Source of the DNA: Lactifluus volemus
Lineage: Eukaryota; Basidiomycota; Agaricomycetes; Russulales; Russulaceae
Length of the DNA stretch: 22,676 bases
Direction: 5' to 3'
Assembly (NCBI GenBank): GCA_022376515.1
Contig: WTXI01000476.1
Span: 1-22,676, forward strand
Position 1 is the stretch's first letter. Each line of letters begins with the position of its first letter. The notes under the pieces were generated by a model that was not told the origin of the DNA, did not search any database, and worked only from the letters and a program-made list of their open reading frames with translations. Below are positions 11,544 to 21,218 of the stretch, piece by piece. The translations under genes were made by a program, and so were the position numbers.

Positions 11544-11963
11544 ATACGAAAATGTATACTGTATTTAACTTGACTGTACTCCTACCCCTCGAATTGAGGG
11601 TTGCTCCACCAAGGCCTCGGAGCATTTATATAACTGAATCAGCATCCTCCTCGGGCACTGTGCGAGCGTCTATCAGACTGTTATTACCCGAGTCTGTCAC
11701 GTACCCTTCCCTCAAATTGAGGGTTACAGCATTATTACAATTGAGTGGTTCGCCCTCGGGCACTGTGACTACTCACAAACTCAGTTGTATAAATACGTTT
11801 TCCGAGTCCGGTCATCGATTGGGCCTTCGTCTTTTTCGACCTCAGGGATAGCAGGACTGGTCACTCACTGCGCCATCTCCGCCATAGTGTTGTGAGAGAT
11901 TTCTAATTTATCTCGCCTCGCTCCTTACTTATGATGATTCTTAGGTTGTTTTTTCCAAACCAT
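11544..11963 (+). promoter_or_regulatory. PLD 3' end / ThrE-gene promoter with duplicated module
   Basis: This 420-bp spacer holds two copies of a near-palindrome, CCCTCGAATTGAGGG (11586-11600) and CCCTCAAATTGAGGG (11709-11723). Each is followed by the identical 14-mer CCTCGGGCACTGTG (11649-11662 and 11754-11767). A TATAAATA at 11788-11795 lies about 170 bp before the next ATG. The duplicated elements upstream of the TATA box could be regulatory sites of the ThrE-family gene, or a decayed short repeat. Confidence 0.45.
11788..11795 (+). promoter_or_regulatory. TATA box candidate of the ThrE-family gene
   Basis: TATAAATA occurs about 170 bp upstream of the start codon at 11964. It is the best TATA match in the spacer, though the distance to the ATG means the 5' leader would be fairly long. 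Confidence 0.35.
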
Positions 11964-13164
11964 ATGTCTAATCACTATCACTTTCCCTCGGCGGAATGCT
12001 CGCTCGGCGAAGGATCCTCGGTACCCGCTTGCACTCCAGGGAACCGCACTCCTCGTCACGTTCAATGGGCAAGTGAGGTCGATGAGGATAACAGGATACG
12101 TGGCCATGCTTCAGAGGGTGCCTCGGATGTAACCTCAACGCATGAGCTGGATGAAGCTGGTCTTGATGTGACTAACCTTTATTCCATTCTGGGCCTTCCT
12201 TACTTACTGATGTTCACAGCCAGCCGCCTTTCGAACACTTACCCATGCTCTCGAGCTTCATCGCTCCAGCTCTGTACCAACTCTTCCATCTATCCCTGCT
12301 CCTTCCAATACGTCCCAAACGTCGCCATTATATACGCCTTCCTCAGCCGAGTCATCTATGCCGGCTTCTCCAAAACATCTCGGAACAGAAATAAATGTAC
12401 CTGGTGGGGTATTCATCGAACCCCATGAGCGTGCAGGGCTTCCAATACGGCGCGCCGACGACAACGTAGAACGCGGCTTTTCAGACGGTGAGGTACGTGC
12501 CGCCCATCTTGTTTCGTGCACATTTCAAGGACCCTTTCTCCAAGTACTTTTATCGTCGGCCCTCCCGTTCAACTCAACTCAAGCTTAACAATGTTACAGA
12601 TGCGGAGGATCCTGTGACTCATACGACCTTGCCAATGACGCGTCCCAGCGGAGGAATACTTGCCGCGTTGCTGGCTCTATACGACCAGAAATTTCCCACC
12701 CCTTCGGTCTCGGACACATCGACGTTGAACTTCCCCGAGAGCCGTCCACGCGTCTCCCCAACTCATTCTCTACTCGAGCTCGCATCAGCATCGGGGAAGC
12801 GAATTGCAAATGCATCCAAGGCGTTACACCTTCCAGAGCCACGCCTACGAAGGGAACGCAATGCTGCGGGTGTCTGGGGCCCACTGATCGCTTGCACGAC
12901 AGGCTCCCTTGTCGGCGCGGCCGCCCCTACCCACAGTACCATCGCCCCAGATATCAAAAGACATGGGTATCACCTCTCGCGGTTCGTATATGACTTCTTT
13001 TCTGTCGCATTAAACTCGCTGAGAACCTCCCATAGCTACTCCATGGAAAATAGTGTTCCCACTGCTTCCACGCATCCCCCGTTGAAAAGGCCCCGGGGCA
13101 TGTCATTCGAAGGAAACACTGGTATGCAGCGCCATTCTATCACATCTTCATCTTCCTAAACTCC

Positions 13165-13195
<31 letters not shown>

Positions 13196-15243
13196 ACACA
13201 CATCGGTCCGCATGCACCTTTGTTAGCTTCCAATTCGTTGGCATCGCGCGAACACTTTGCGACGGGTATTGAGGACTTGCAAGATTTACCCAAACACGGT
13301 TGGATTAGCGACCAAGGTGCCTTCCTGGGCACGCCGAACATGGCAACAGATAGCGCACGGTTTAATGAGAAGGGATATTGGAGCACTGACACGGAAAACG
13401 ACGGGAGACGTGGTGCGACTACCTGGAGACGTGAGAAGAAGAAACGACGTAGGCGCAAGGCCGAGATCTACGTGAGTTTTTCTTTCGTGTCAATGGGGCA
13501 GCATTGGTTCAATTCTTATTTAGATCACTCGACATATATCATCTCTGATTTCCAGGCAGACGTTCATTTTGAAGCTAGCTCGTGCCATGATGATGTTTGG
13601 AGGCCCGACACATCGTCTTCAGTCACAGATACAGAGCACGGCACGCGTCCTCGAGATCTCGCTATCTTGCCTGTACCTCCCGGATGTGATGTTGATAGCG
13701 TTTGACGATGACGTTACAAGCACGAGTAACGTGAAGCTCATACGGCAAGGTTCGTCTCTGGACCTGGGCAAAGTACAGGATGCATACGAGATCTATTGGC
13801 AAGTATGTACAACTTGAACACAAGTCAGCAAGGAGGCAACTGAACCTCAAGCATAGGTTATCCACGACGATACGTCAGTTATAGATGCCTCAGCAGCACT
13901 GGATGCGCTCATGCTTTCAACGCCGTTATATTCCCCATGGCAACTGATCTTTTTCGGAGGGATGGCGTCTGCATCGATCTGCAGCGTCTCCTTCAACGGC
14001 TCCTTTATTGACAGTCTCATTTCTTTCCCGCTAGGGGGGCTTCTCGTCTCCGTACAGATGCTATCAGTGAAAAATGAACTATACTCTAATGTCTTTGAGT
14101 ACGTGGCACCGTTTTTGCCTTTCCTTGGGCTTAAAGCTGGGTTATACAGAATCACAATCGCGACTCTCTTGAGCTTCCTTTCTGGCGCTCTGGCTCAGAC
14201 GCATAAATTCTGCTATTCCGCTGTCGCATCATCGTCAGTCGTGCTTATTCTACCCGTACGTAACTCTTATTCTACTGCCCCATGACTTCAGGTAAAGTAT
14301 TTTCCAGGGCTTTATTGTACTCTGTGGCTCGCTTGAGCTATCTTCGCGTAATATTGTTGCCGGGGCCGTACGCCTTTGTTACGCTCTTGTATATTCGCTC
14401 TTCCTTGGCTTCGGTCTCGCAATTGGGGCCGAAGTTTACGAGAAAATGACGGGACTCCAGATTTTTGGGCCAGAGGATTATTTGTGTGGGAAGAGTCACA
14501 GCGACGCGCCGTGGTACAGAGAGACACCTTCACACTTTTGGGGTGAGCCCTCTTCTCTGTAAACCACCCTATCTATTCTCATGCTTGACGTTTGGCTAGC
14601 GTTCCTGACTGTCCCAATGTTTTCGCTCTTTCTCAGTCTACGAAATCAAGTGCCGTGGTACCGGAAGGAACTCGTGGGTTATATCTTGTCTCGCAGAAAC
14701 ACTGAGTGATGAGCCCTGATAGGCCGTGCTTCTGGCGATTTCGTGCGTCGGTTGGGTCACCAACCACTTTGTCGGTACCAAGTTCCCGAACCAGAGCGAC
14801 ATAAGTGCTGCGGTTGGGTGTGTGCATGTCGGCTTCTTACTTGCATATTTTAGTCTTTTAATGTCAACGCCTATAGTGCGTTTGCTGTAGGCATCACTGC
14901 AAACATATATGGTCGCCTCTTCGGGGGGAATGCCTTTGTGGTGATGGTGTGTGCCACTCTATCTCTGGTGTTTCGCATCCACACAATCTAGAGCTGAGCT
15001 TTATAATCCTGACAGATCACTGGTGTACTATTTCAGCTGCCATCGGGTCTCGGCAACGGAGGGCTTTTACATTTTGCTTCCCAACAGGCTTCCGGCAGTT
15101 CAAGTTCCACATCGTACTTGTCTGGATTCCAAGTCGCCCTGCAGCTCATTTCCGTGTCCGTTGGGCTGACCGTCGGGCTCGGTATCTCACTTGTACTTGT
15201 TTTCCCCGATTCAGTCGCGCAGGCGGAAGAGTGGTGTCTTTAG
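11964..15243 (+). CDS. Prm10/ThrE-family (DUF1212) membrane transporter
   Basis: This is the fungal pheromone-regulated membrane protein 10 type of the threonine/serine exporter family, a multi-pass protein thought to export small solutes. It has 13 exons and 837 residues: 11964-12167, 12220-12487, 12600-12981, 13036-13121, 13227-13471, 13524-13802, 13857-14098, 14150-14255, 14308-14542, 14600-14673, 14723-14817, 14877-14946, 15016-15243. Residues 1-395 are a polar Ser/Pro-rich cytosolic region. The family domain starts ITRHISSLISRQTFILKLAR and continues with MMMFGGPTHRLQ, FFGGMASASICSVSFNGSF, CYSAVASSSVVLILPGFIVL, GFGLAIGAEVYEKMTG, GWVTNHF and LPSGLGNGG. Hydrophobic segments give about ten helices. 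The start is chosen at MSNHYHF because the next residues match the usual polar N-terminus. An intron at 13122-13226 contains a C-run and CA repeat. Function is inferred from family; the true substrate is unknown. Confidence 0.95.
13163..13202. repeat. C-run plus CA microsatellite inside an intron
   Basis: A run of about 19 C is followed directly by about 11 CA units. It lies inside the 105-bp intron 13122-13226 of the ThrE-family gene. That intron is defined by a GTATGC donor and a TTTGTTAG acceptor with matching phase. Read through without splicing, the frame hits a TAA just before the C-run. Confidence 0.9.
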
Positions 15244-15972
15244 CCTTTGATTTTGCTCGCATTTCTCCACTACTGTACTACGATAGCATTGACTGTCTCA
15301 CGTGGACATGACGGTGTTCAACTTAAGCTACCGCCATACACCGTCATTTACTATCTCTTAAGCAATCGCGTCGAAACTCTAGACCTGATATAGCCTGATG
15401 CTATAAACGAATTGTATGAGACACTCGTTTTGACCATTAATAGACAAACAAGTAACCACACGTCCGAGGCAGTTATTTATGTGTTCAACACCTATAGTCA
15501 CACGGGAGTAAACAAACCAACTATCATGTGGCAAGGTAAACCAATTGTGACCGAGTGGTATATGATGATCAACTAACTAGCCGACCATGATGAGAAAATA
15601 CATGTTGCGGTCGGAGGCGTTAACCCCACGGTGTCCGGACACCGCCCGTGACTCGAAAGAAAAATCGTAAAGGGGCGTGAACAGAAAGAGGTGTCCTTGG
15701 TGTAAGGTTACCAATGGGAGGAAACACAATAGGATATGGATATAAATAGAGGACTGAATTAAAGATACGGGAGCGGCAGTTAAAGAAGTTCATCGTCCAA
15801 AAATTCGCAGGCCCGGTCAACAAGATCCACCAGTCGAGACAGAAGCAACAGCAAAAGGGGCCAAGAAAGAGGGTGTATATGAAGTACAACGGGGGCATCG
15901 AACTTGTAAAGTGGCTAGGTGAAGGATAGAAAGTCTGAGAAAAAGTCTGAGGTAAATACCACGAAAGAGCAC
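15244..15972. other. Convergent intergenic region
   Basis: This spacer lies between the 3' ends of the ThrE-family gene (plus) and the membrane-protein gene (minus). No gene is recognised; an open frame at 15620-15898 (minus) has no known features. A perfect 16-bp palindrome with CGG-N10-CCG layout lies at 15629-15644. Confidence 0.5.
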
Positions 15973-17724
15973 CTAATGGGTACCTCCGTAGGCATCTTCT
16001 TCAGCAAACCCGCTGTATTGACTTCCAGTGGTAGTATGCTTTTGGTTGTGGTCAGTTGCCACTTGTGTTTCGATGTGGGTTGGAGAGTAGAGCGTGCGAA
16101 TGCCGCCTGGCATGCCGGCACCAGCATACGTGGGTGATGGAACGGTGGGGCCCTCTGCAACGACAGAATTTCCAACCGCACGACGTTCAGCGTACGCGCG
16201 CAGCATGTCATCCGGGGACATCACATTCGCGGGCATTGGTTGCATTGGCATGAAGGTTGACATGGCAGACGCAGATGCTGCGCTACCCGGGCTGTGAGTA
16301 GGACTTGGGATAGTAGGGAACGTCGCAGACTGAGCAGAGAAGAGAAGTTCGGGTTCCTCGCCCTCGGCGTCGGAGGAGGGGTCACCACCAGTGCGCATCA
16401 CTGCGATGGAGAGGTTTAATCTGGGAGCGGGAGAAGTTAGAGGAAAGATACGCACAGCGCAGGGCGGGCATAAGGGCATCTACACTTGGGCGTGGAGTCG
16501 TCTCCGTGCCAGCTAAGTGGGCTTGAATATCTTCTATGCTGAGCGTCTCTGGGCCATTGGTCTGGGTAGGGGACAATGTGCCATCCGGTTCCAAGCCGGG
16601 AGTAGCGGGCAATGTTTTCCACCGGAGATCTGGAAGCGGTGGGACGATAGCCGTGTGAAACGCCCGACTAGTAACCGTGCGACGACCCTCGGAGCTCGGA
16701 CGTACGTCAGGGGCAAACGAGACGCGTGAAACACGTTCGGCCATCATCTGGGTGGCGAGAGCGGAAGACCGCAGTTGCGCCGTACCATTGCTATGACCTG
16801 GGAGGACCGTACGGCCCTTTGAACCGATATTTGCTTCACCGTCTTCGACTGCAACCGAGACGGGGCGAATGTTGCCAAAGGAGAAGGCTGATCCCCGGTT
16901 TGAATCGACGGCGATGCTGTTGCGGATAGCAGCCTGGGCACCAGCAGCAGAGATGGGTTTCCAAGCTGTCGAAATAGTACTCATACGCTTGTCGACGGCC
17001 TCGCTCCACAGCTTGCGCTCCTCTCTCCGCGCTGGCGTCTCATCTTGATGTACGCGGCGAAGATGAGCGATAAGATAAGAAGGGTCATGATAACTGCAGC
17101 GGCAGTTTTTCCGCCCGAAGTGTGCTTGTGAGAGGGAGCATTCTTCACGACAGTGACAGGATTATCAGGGTTGGAAGTGTTGGCGACGATTGGAGTGCCA
17201 GTGGAAGGAGGTTTATAGGTGACAGAGAAGATGGGGCCAGCGGGAAGGGTGATAGGAAAGGAGGGGTATTGGATCCGACGATGATGAGCTGAAGGTTGAC
17301 GGAAGCGGTGGAGTTCCACCACTTTGGGTGCAGTAAGGTCTGATAAGAACCTGGGGAGGAGTAGACGCTTTGCCAAGAATGAACGTGGGTAGGAGTGGCG
17401 CCTACGACGTAGAGGTATATATCGAGATTGGTAGCATTGAGACAAGACGTGTCCCAGGTGATATTGATAGGTGTGGTATAGTTGAAAGACTGGGATGCAG
17501 TAGGGGACTTGTAGAACCCGCCAGTGCTGCAAGCTACAAAGGGGGATGTCAGATGCGAAGTATAAGGCGAAAGTACGTTCAAAGAGCAAAAATGATCGGC
17601 AGAATTGAATGGAACGAGAAAACCAAGGCAGAAGAGAAAAGGATTGCAAGGACTTACACTTGTCGATACGCTTGTTGTGGCTATTCCAGTGGGGTACCCT
17701 CTTGCCCATACGAAAGTGGGTCAT
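15973..17724 (-). CDS. Single-pass membrane protein of a basidiomycete family, frame broken
   Basis: Minus-strand parts are a first exon 17724-17658, a 124-bp intron, a long second exon 17533-16456, a 55-bp intron, and a last exon 16400-15973. The extracellular part reads STGGFYKSPTASQSFNYTTP then INITWDTSCLNATNLDIYLY, with several N-x-S/T sites. A transmembrane helix lies in AAVIMTLLILSLIFAAYI, followed by KMRRQRG and WSEAVDKRMSTISTAWKPIS. The cytosolic tail is Ser/Thr/Pro-rich with FMPMQPMPANVMSPDDMLRA and ends DAYGGTH. I recall this arrangement from many uncharacterised Agaricomycete proteins; no function is known. Two frame changes interrupt exon 2, near 17241-17249 and 17018-17028, and neither is explained by an intron. 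The first exon shows no signal peptide. It is either a recent pseudogene or carries base-call errors. Confidence 0.72.
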
Positions 17725-17739
17725 TGTTTGGCCTGACCG

Positions 17740-17850
17740 TTTAAGGAGTGTGACCGGTAGAAAGGAGTGGAAGGGGAGGGACGTGAAAGAAGGAAGAGAA
17801 GCCAGAAAAAAAAAAAAAAAAGAAAGAGAAAAGAGAGAGATAAGCCGGGG
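17740..17850 (-). promoter_or_regulatory. Pyrimidine-rich core promoter tract with T-run
   Basis: On the minus strand, the region directly upstream of the start at 17724 is almost entirely C and T, including a run of about 15 T near 17805-17820. CT-rich tracts just before the start codon are typical of fungal core promoters, so this probably serves the membrane-protein gene. Confidence 0.5.
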
Positions 17851-19282
17851 AAAACAAGTTGTCAACAACGGGACAAAACGAAATCGTCGTCGTCACCAAG
17901 CTTATGTCATCATCACGTTTGATCCTCGGGACCTTGCAACACAAACTTGTTTTGTATCCCCGGGTCCGCGGGCTCAACGAGCTGAGCCATTGTTGAGTTC
18001 ACAATAGACCCTGGTTCGGCTTGGCTAAGCTCCAGACTCCAGAAGCCTAGGCTGATAATTTTTGTGATCGAACAAACCGTATGAAGATGAGATTGCGTTG
18101 CCACGGCTCGGCTCAGAAGCAGCTACAAATGAACTCAGCCAGTGAGATGGCTCCTGGTTCGGCTCGAGCTGTGTCTCGTGTCGAATCTGGAAATATTCCA
18201 ATTTGGATAATGCTGTCAATGACTTGGTGCGGTTCGTTGTATGCTAGGCCATCTGGATATTTGGCATCTCTCTCTCCGTGAGTCCCCTTTCGTCGTCTTG
18301 TGGTGGCAGCGCTCACACACTTCCTCCCCTCCCTAGACAATGATGATTTTAGGTCTTCTTCCCTAACTTCCAATTTGGTCGCCATGACATCCTATACCCT
18401 CTTTTGCTTCCCCCAACACATCCGCAACTCAGCTTTCCCTCATGTCAACTCGACCGGCATCCTCCCATCTGTCAGTGGCTCGCTGCACGACACATCCGCA
18501 GACATGTGCTATTTGGAGGCCTAGTGCCTCCTGACAAATGAAACTCTCCCCCTCGTGCTTCTAATCTCATTCTTCAGCCCTGAGCACTTCCTGGTGGGTT
18601 GTCCTCCTAGACGTCGATCCAAGCTTGTTTGATGTGACGGAATATAGGCACAGGTGTACGTGCACCGCTGGCTTGCTTCAACTCGCCGTCTCGAAGGCAC
18701 TCACGCCCCGTCTTTAAGGCGTCTTACAGCCCAGTGCTCAGAGTGCGCATGCAGTGCTTACATACAAGTTTAAGTCTGGCTCATGTCCTGCAACCGAGCC
18801 CACGCTCACTAGCTGTAACCACCGTCCCAGTTCTTGCCATCACCATTCGATAAAAATTTTCTACTGCCAGTTAGGAGCCTCGTCAGAAGTGAAAAAAAAT
18901 AGCTACCAACGCATGCTCTCAGAATTCGCGTGAGTAACAGTTCCTGTTTCTACTTGACCAACGAAAAAATAAATTTAAAAGGAAGGGTCCTGATAACTTT
19001 CTTATTTTTTGCATGGGTGTAGGATGCGTGTGCGTAGAAATCGACGCGTAGTGGGCTTGGGGTTTGTGCCACTCACATTCCCGACGCAAATCTACCATCC
19101 AACTGGACTACCACGATGATGTAATCAGAGTCATCGTTTACTTTTCTCTAGAGCTCAGCTCACCCTCCGAGCCTATGACGCCTTTCTCACACGTCCGGCA
19201 AGCCAACCTCTGGGGCGGTCCCGAATAGGCTGACCACCAGCATCGTGGATGTTTCCAGGAACCTGACTCTTCCGCCCAACTG
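17851..19282. other. Gene-poor region with GGCTCGGCT-like repeats
   Basis: No gene is recognised on either strand. Between about 17965 and 18170 there are many GGCTCGGCT/GAGCCGAGC-like words, including the exact 12-mer CCTGGTTCGGCT at 18010-18021 and 18153-18164. Open frames at 18300-18524 (+) and 18113-18385 (-) show no family features. The rest, to 19282, is ordinary-looking non-coding sequence with short A/T runs. Confidence 0.45.
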
Positions 19283-19739
19283 ATGGCTGTTGCAACCGCT
19301 GCTAGCACAGATGCCTCGAATGTTCCCTCCAACCCTATGCTTTCTCGTTCCCACCTTGCCGTTCAACTCGTATCGTCCCACTTTGAATCCATACAGCGCA
19401 GCTTCAAGGTACCAGCTTCCGTCGACCTATCTTACAACGGCTTCGAAGTATCCTTCTCAACTGCCTCTGTACCCTGGGTTGGTGACTCTGCCGCTGTGTC
19501 CATACTCGCTGACGTGGGTGGACCGCGCTTTTGAGATCACGCCCGCGCCATCTAATGCAGCGCTGCATCGGTACATCAAGGACCTCGCCCATGTGCATAT
19601 GGACCTTATTCCTACGCAGGCTGCGGAGAACGAAAGCACCGACCCGGCTATCGTGCAGCTGGAGCTGTGGATCAAGTCGGAGCAGGAAGCCACACGAAGG
19701 TGGATGAAGTGCACATCAGGAAAAGTTGAATTTAATTGA
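19283..19739 (+). CDS. Possible BAG-like protein gene, probably truncated
   Basis: Two exons, 19283-19468 and 19536-19739, are joined by a 67-bp GT-AG intron in phase 0 and give 129 residues. The first part contains SNPMLSRSHLAVQLVSSHFE then SIQRSFKVPASVDLS. The second contains TPAPSNAALHRYIKDLAHVH and a charged helix-like stretch. This layout is reminiscent of the segment entering a BAG domain in basidiomycete BAG proteins (Hsp70 nucleotide-exchange partners), but the usual charged C-terminal helices are missing. The stop codon sits at the edge of an AT-rich repeat block that may have cut the gene short. The assignment rests on weak resemblance; it could equally be an unrelated small protein or a gene relic. 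Confidence 0.33.
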
Positions 19740-20279
19740 CACACCCTTAAATGTCCTTAAAACTACTTAACACTCATTAACCACTGGTTCAATGAGGTTT
19801 AAGGAACTATTTTTTAAGTAAAATATTAATTGTAATAATTGATGCAAGCAAAAGTTTCATCAGGAAAACGTCATATTTGCTTACGCTAATTAATGGTGCT
19901 TACTTTGCTTAATGTCTTAATTATGGTCTTCTGCTTAATAAAAAATTTCTGTTTTTTGGTTTAAGCACGTTAAGCACATTAATCACATTAATCCACACTT
20001 AGCACAACTAAGCAAATTTTATTATGACCAATAATGAAAATTAAGCAAACTTTAATCACACTAAGTAAACCAGTAGTTTAAGCAAACTAAGAGAATTTAA
20101 GAGGCTTTTAATCATGCTAAGCAAATTGAAGTATTTTATGTAATTTAATTAAAGTCCGAAAAATATGCAAAGTCATGAAATTTTCACTAAGTCGTTCCCA
20201 TGCACAACCACGTGCATCTTTGTTTGTCTTATTTGCATGATGTTGATTTTCGTGCATTTTCGTGCCAAGTCTTCTGTCC
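19740..20279. repeat. AT-rich block of phased TTAA and TTAAGCA motifs
   Basis: The block opens with four TTAA words at exactly 10-bp spacing (19747, 19757, 19767, 19777). Farther on come TGCTTAA words, then a 9-bp series TTAAGCACG, TTAAGCACA, TTAATCACA, TTAATCCAC (from about 19961), and many CTAAGCAAA-like words to about 20130. Composition is sharply different from the gene region to the left. No coding potential is seen. It resembles the subterminal repeats of a DNA transposon, but no family can be named. Confidence 0.65.
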
Positions 20280-20284
20280 CTCCC
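20280..20284. repeat. Target-site duplication, left copy (CTCCC)
   Basis: CTCCC lies directly before the LTR left end and is repeated at 21219-21223 directly after its right end. A 5-bp duplication is the size made by LTR retrotransposon integrases. Confidence 0.85.
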
Positions 20285-20891
20285 TGTCACGGTTCGCAGG
20301 ACCGTGGCTCGAAGTGAGCGTCGTTCTGGTGGCTATTTGCTGTGGCGAGTCGGACAAGACTAGCAACACCAAATAGTCGATTCTAGCACGCGCAGGCAAG
20401 GTCCTGTGTGGAGTAGACTTGACTGTGCGAACTCTGGGTGTCTGTATCGCGCGAGACGGGCTAGCGGGCCGGCGCACGCGATGGTCGGAGTTACCGTTCC
20501 CAAAAGGGATAGACGGTGGCAGATGGTTAATGACGATGTGTAGGTTCAACCGCAACACGGGCGCGAGTGTAATTGGAATGCAAGAGATACTCGCCTTCCA
20601 AGGACACTCGTGAGAGGTTGAACTAAGGTTCGAGGGCGGACGCGAACGCGGGTGAGAAGTGGGGACTACTTCTCACAGCGCGTTCGTATTAGGGTTCAGG
20701 CGTCTGGGGACTTGTTGCACGGAAATGGAACAAGTTCACAGATGTCTGATCGTGGCGCGAAGTACCTAGATCAAGGTACGAAGAGGGGATTCACAAGAAG
20801 AGAGGAGGAGATGCGATGCGAGTGTGAGCAGGAAACAATGAACTGCGATTCTAGACGAAGCTGAAGCTGGGCTTTAGCTCGTCTACAGGCC

Positions 20892-20899
20892 CTATTTAT
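20892..20899 (-). promoter_or_regulatory. TATA-like box of the LTR
   Basis: On the minus strand the sequence is ATAAATAG followed by GGCC. It sits 76 bp or more downstream of the TGA(C/G)TCA array in that orientation, a sensible U3 arrangement. Confidence 0.5.
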
Positions 20900-20974
20900 G
20901 CGTACAGAGGGCCAGCCAACTATCCTACAAAGGTCACAGTACAGTAGCGAAGTCAGAACTATTGACTAAGGACC

Positions 20975-21073
20975 TGAGTCAGTTCTGATGACTCAAGAAC
21001 TGACTCAGTGCGTCTGACTCAAGATCTGAGTCAAGAACGCTGACTCAAGATTTGAGTCATGATCCCTGAGTCA
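20975..21073. promoter_or_regulatory. Array of eight TGA(C/G)TCA bZIP-type sites
   Basis: Perfect 7-mers start at 20975, 20989, 21001, 21015, 21027, 21041, 21053 and 21067. The steps alternate 14, 12, 14, 12, 14, 12, 14 bp, that is, about four copies of a 26-bp double-site unit. A degenerate TGACTAA lies at 20963. TGA(C/G)TCA is the known consensus of Gcn4/Cpc1 and AP-1-like bZIP activators, so this is a candidate stress-responsive enhancer of the retroelement. Confidence 0.75.
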
Positions 21074-21218
21074 AATACACGTCCAAAACGGCGACGCACA
21101 GCCCCTAGAGCGGAACAGAAGGGGCTGGCCAAGGAAAGGGATCCTAGGTCACAACACAAGTCGAAAATCAGACGGAAAATAGTCAGAAATGGGCCGGGCG
21201 GCCCGCATATCCGTAACA

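Larger units (their letters stand above)
20285..21218 (-). mobile_element. Solo LTR of an LTR retrotransposon
   Basis: The 934-bp unit starts TGTCACGG and ends CCGTAACA, so it has TG...CA ends with imperfect 8-bp inverted termini (one mismatch). It is bounded by identical 5-bp duplications CTCCC. No protease, reverse transcriptase, RNase H or integrase coding is present between or beside the ends, and there is no second LTR in the window; this fits a solo LTR left by recombination. The minus orientation is inferred from content. Read on the minus strand it has TGA(C/G)TCA sites (21073 to 20975), then ATAAATAG (20899-20892) as the TATA box, then a transcribed-like part ending at 20285. The TSD matches exactly, suggesting a fairly young event. 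Confidence 0.88.

Noticed and set aside
12488..13159. Gene ending at the TAA before the C-run
   Set aside because: That stop lies within a GT-AG intron whose removal restores the family protein.
13220..13705. Separate gene starting after the CA repeat
   Set aside because: The frame joins in phase to the upstream exon by an intron covering the repeat, and continues into the ThrE domain.
17609..18007. Lys/Arg-rich plus-strand frame
   Set aside because: It is the complement of the pyrimidine-rich promoter tract and first exon of the minus-strand membrane-protein gene.
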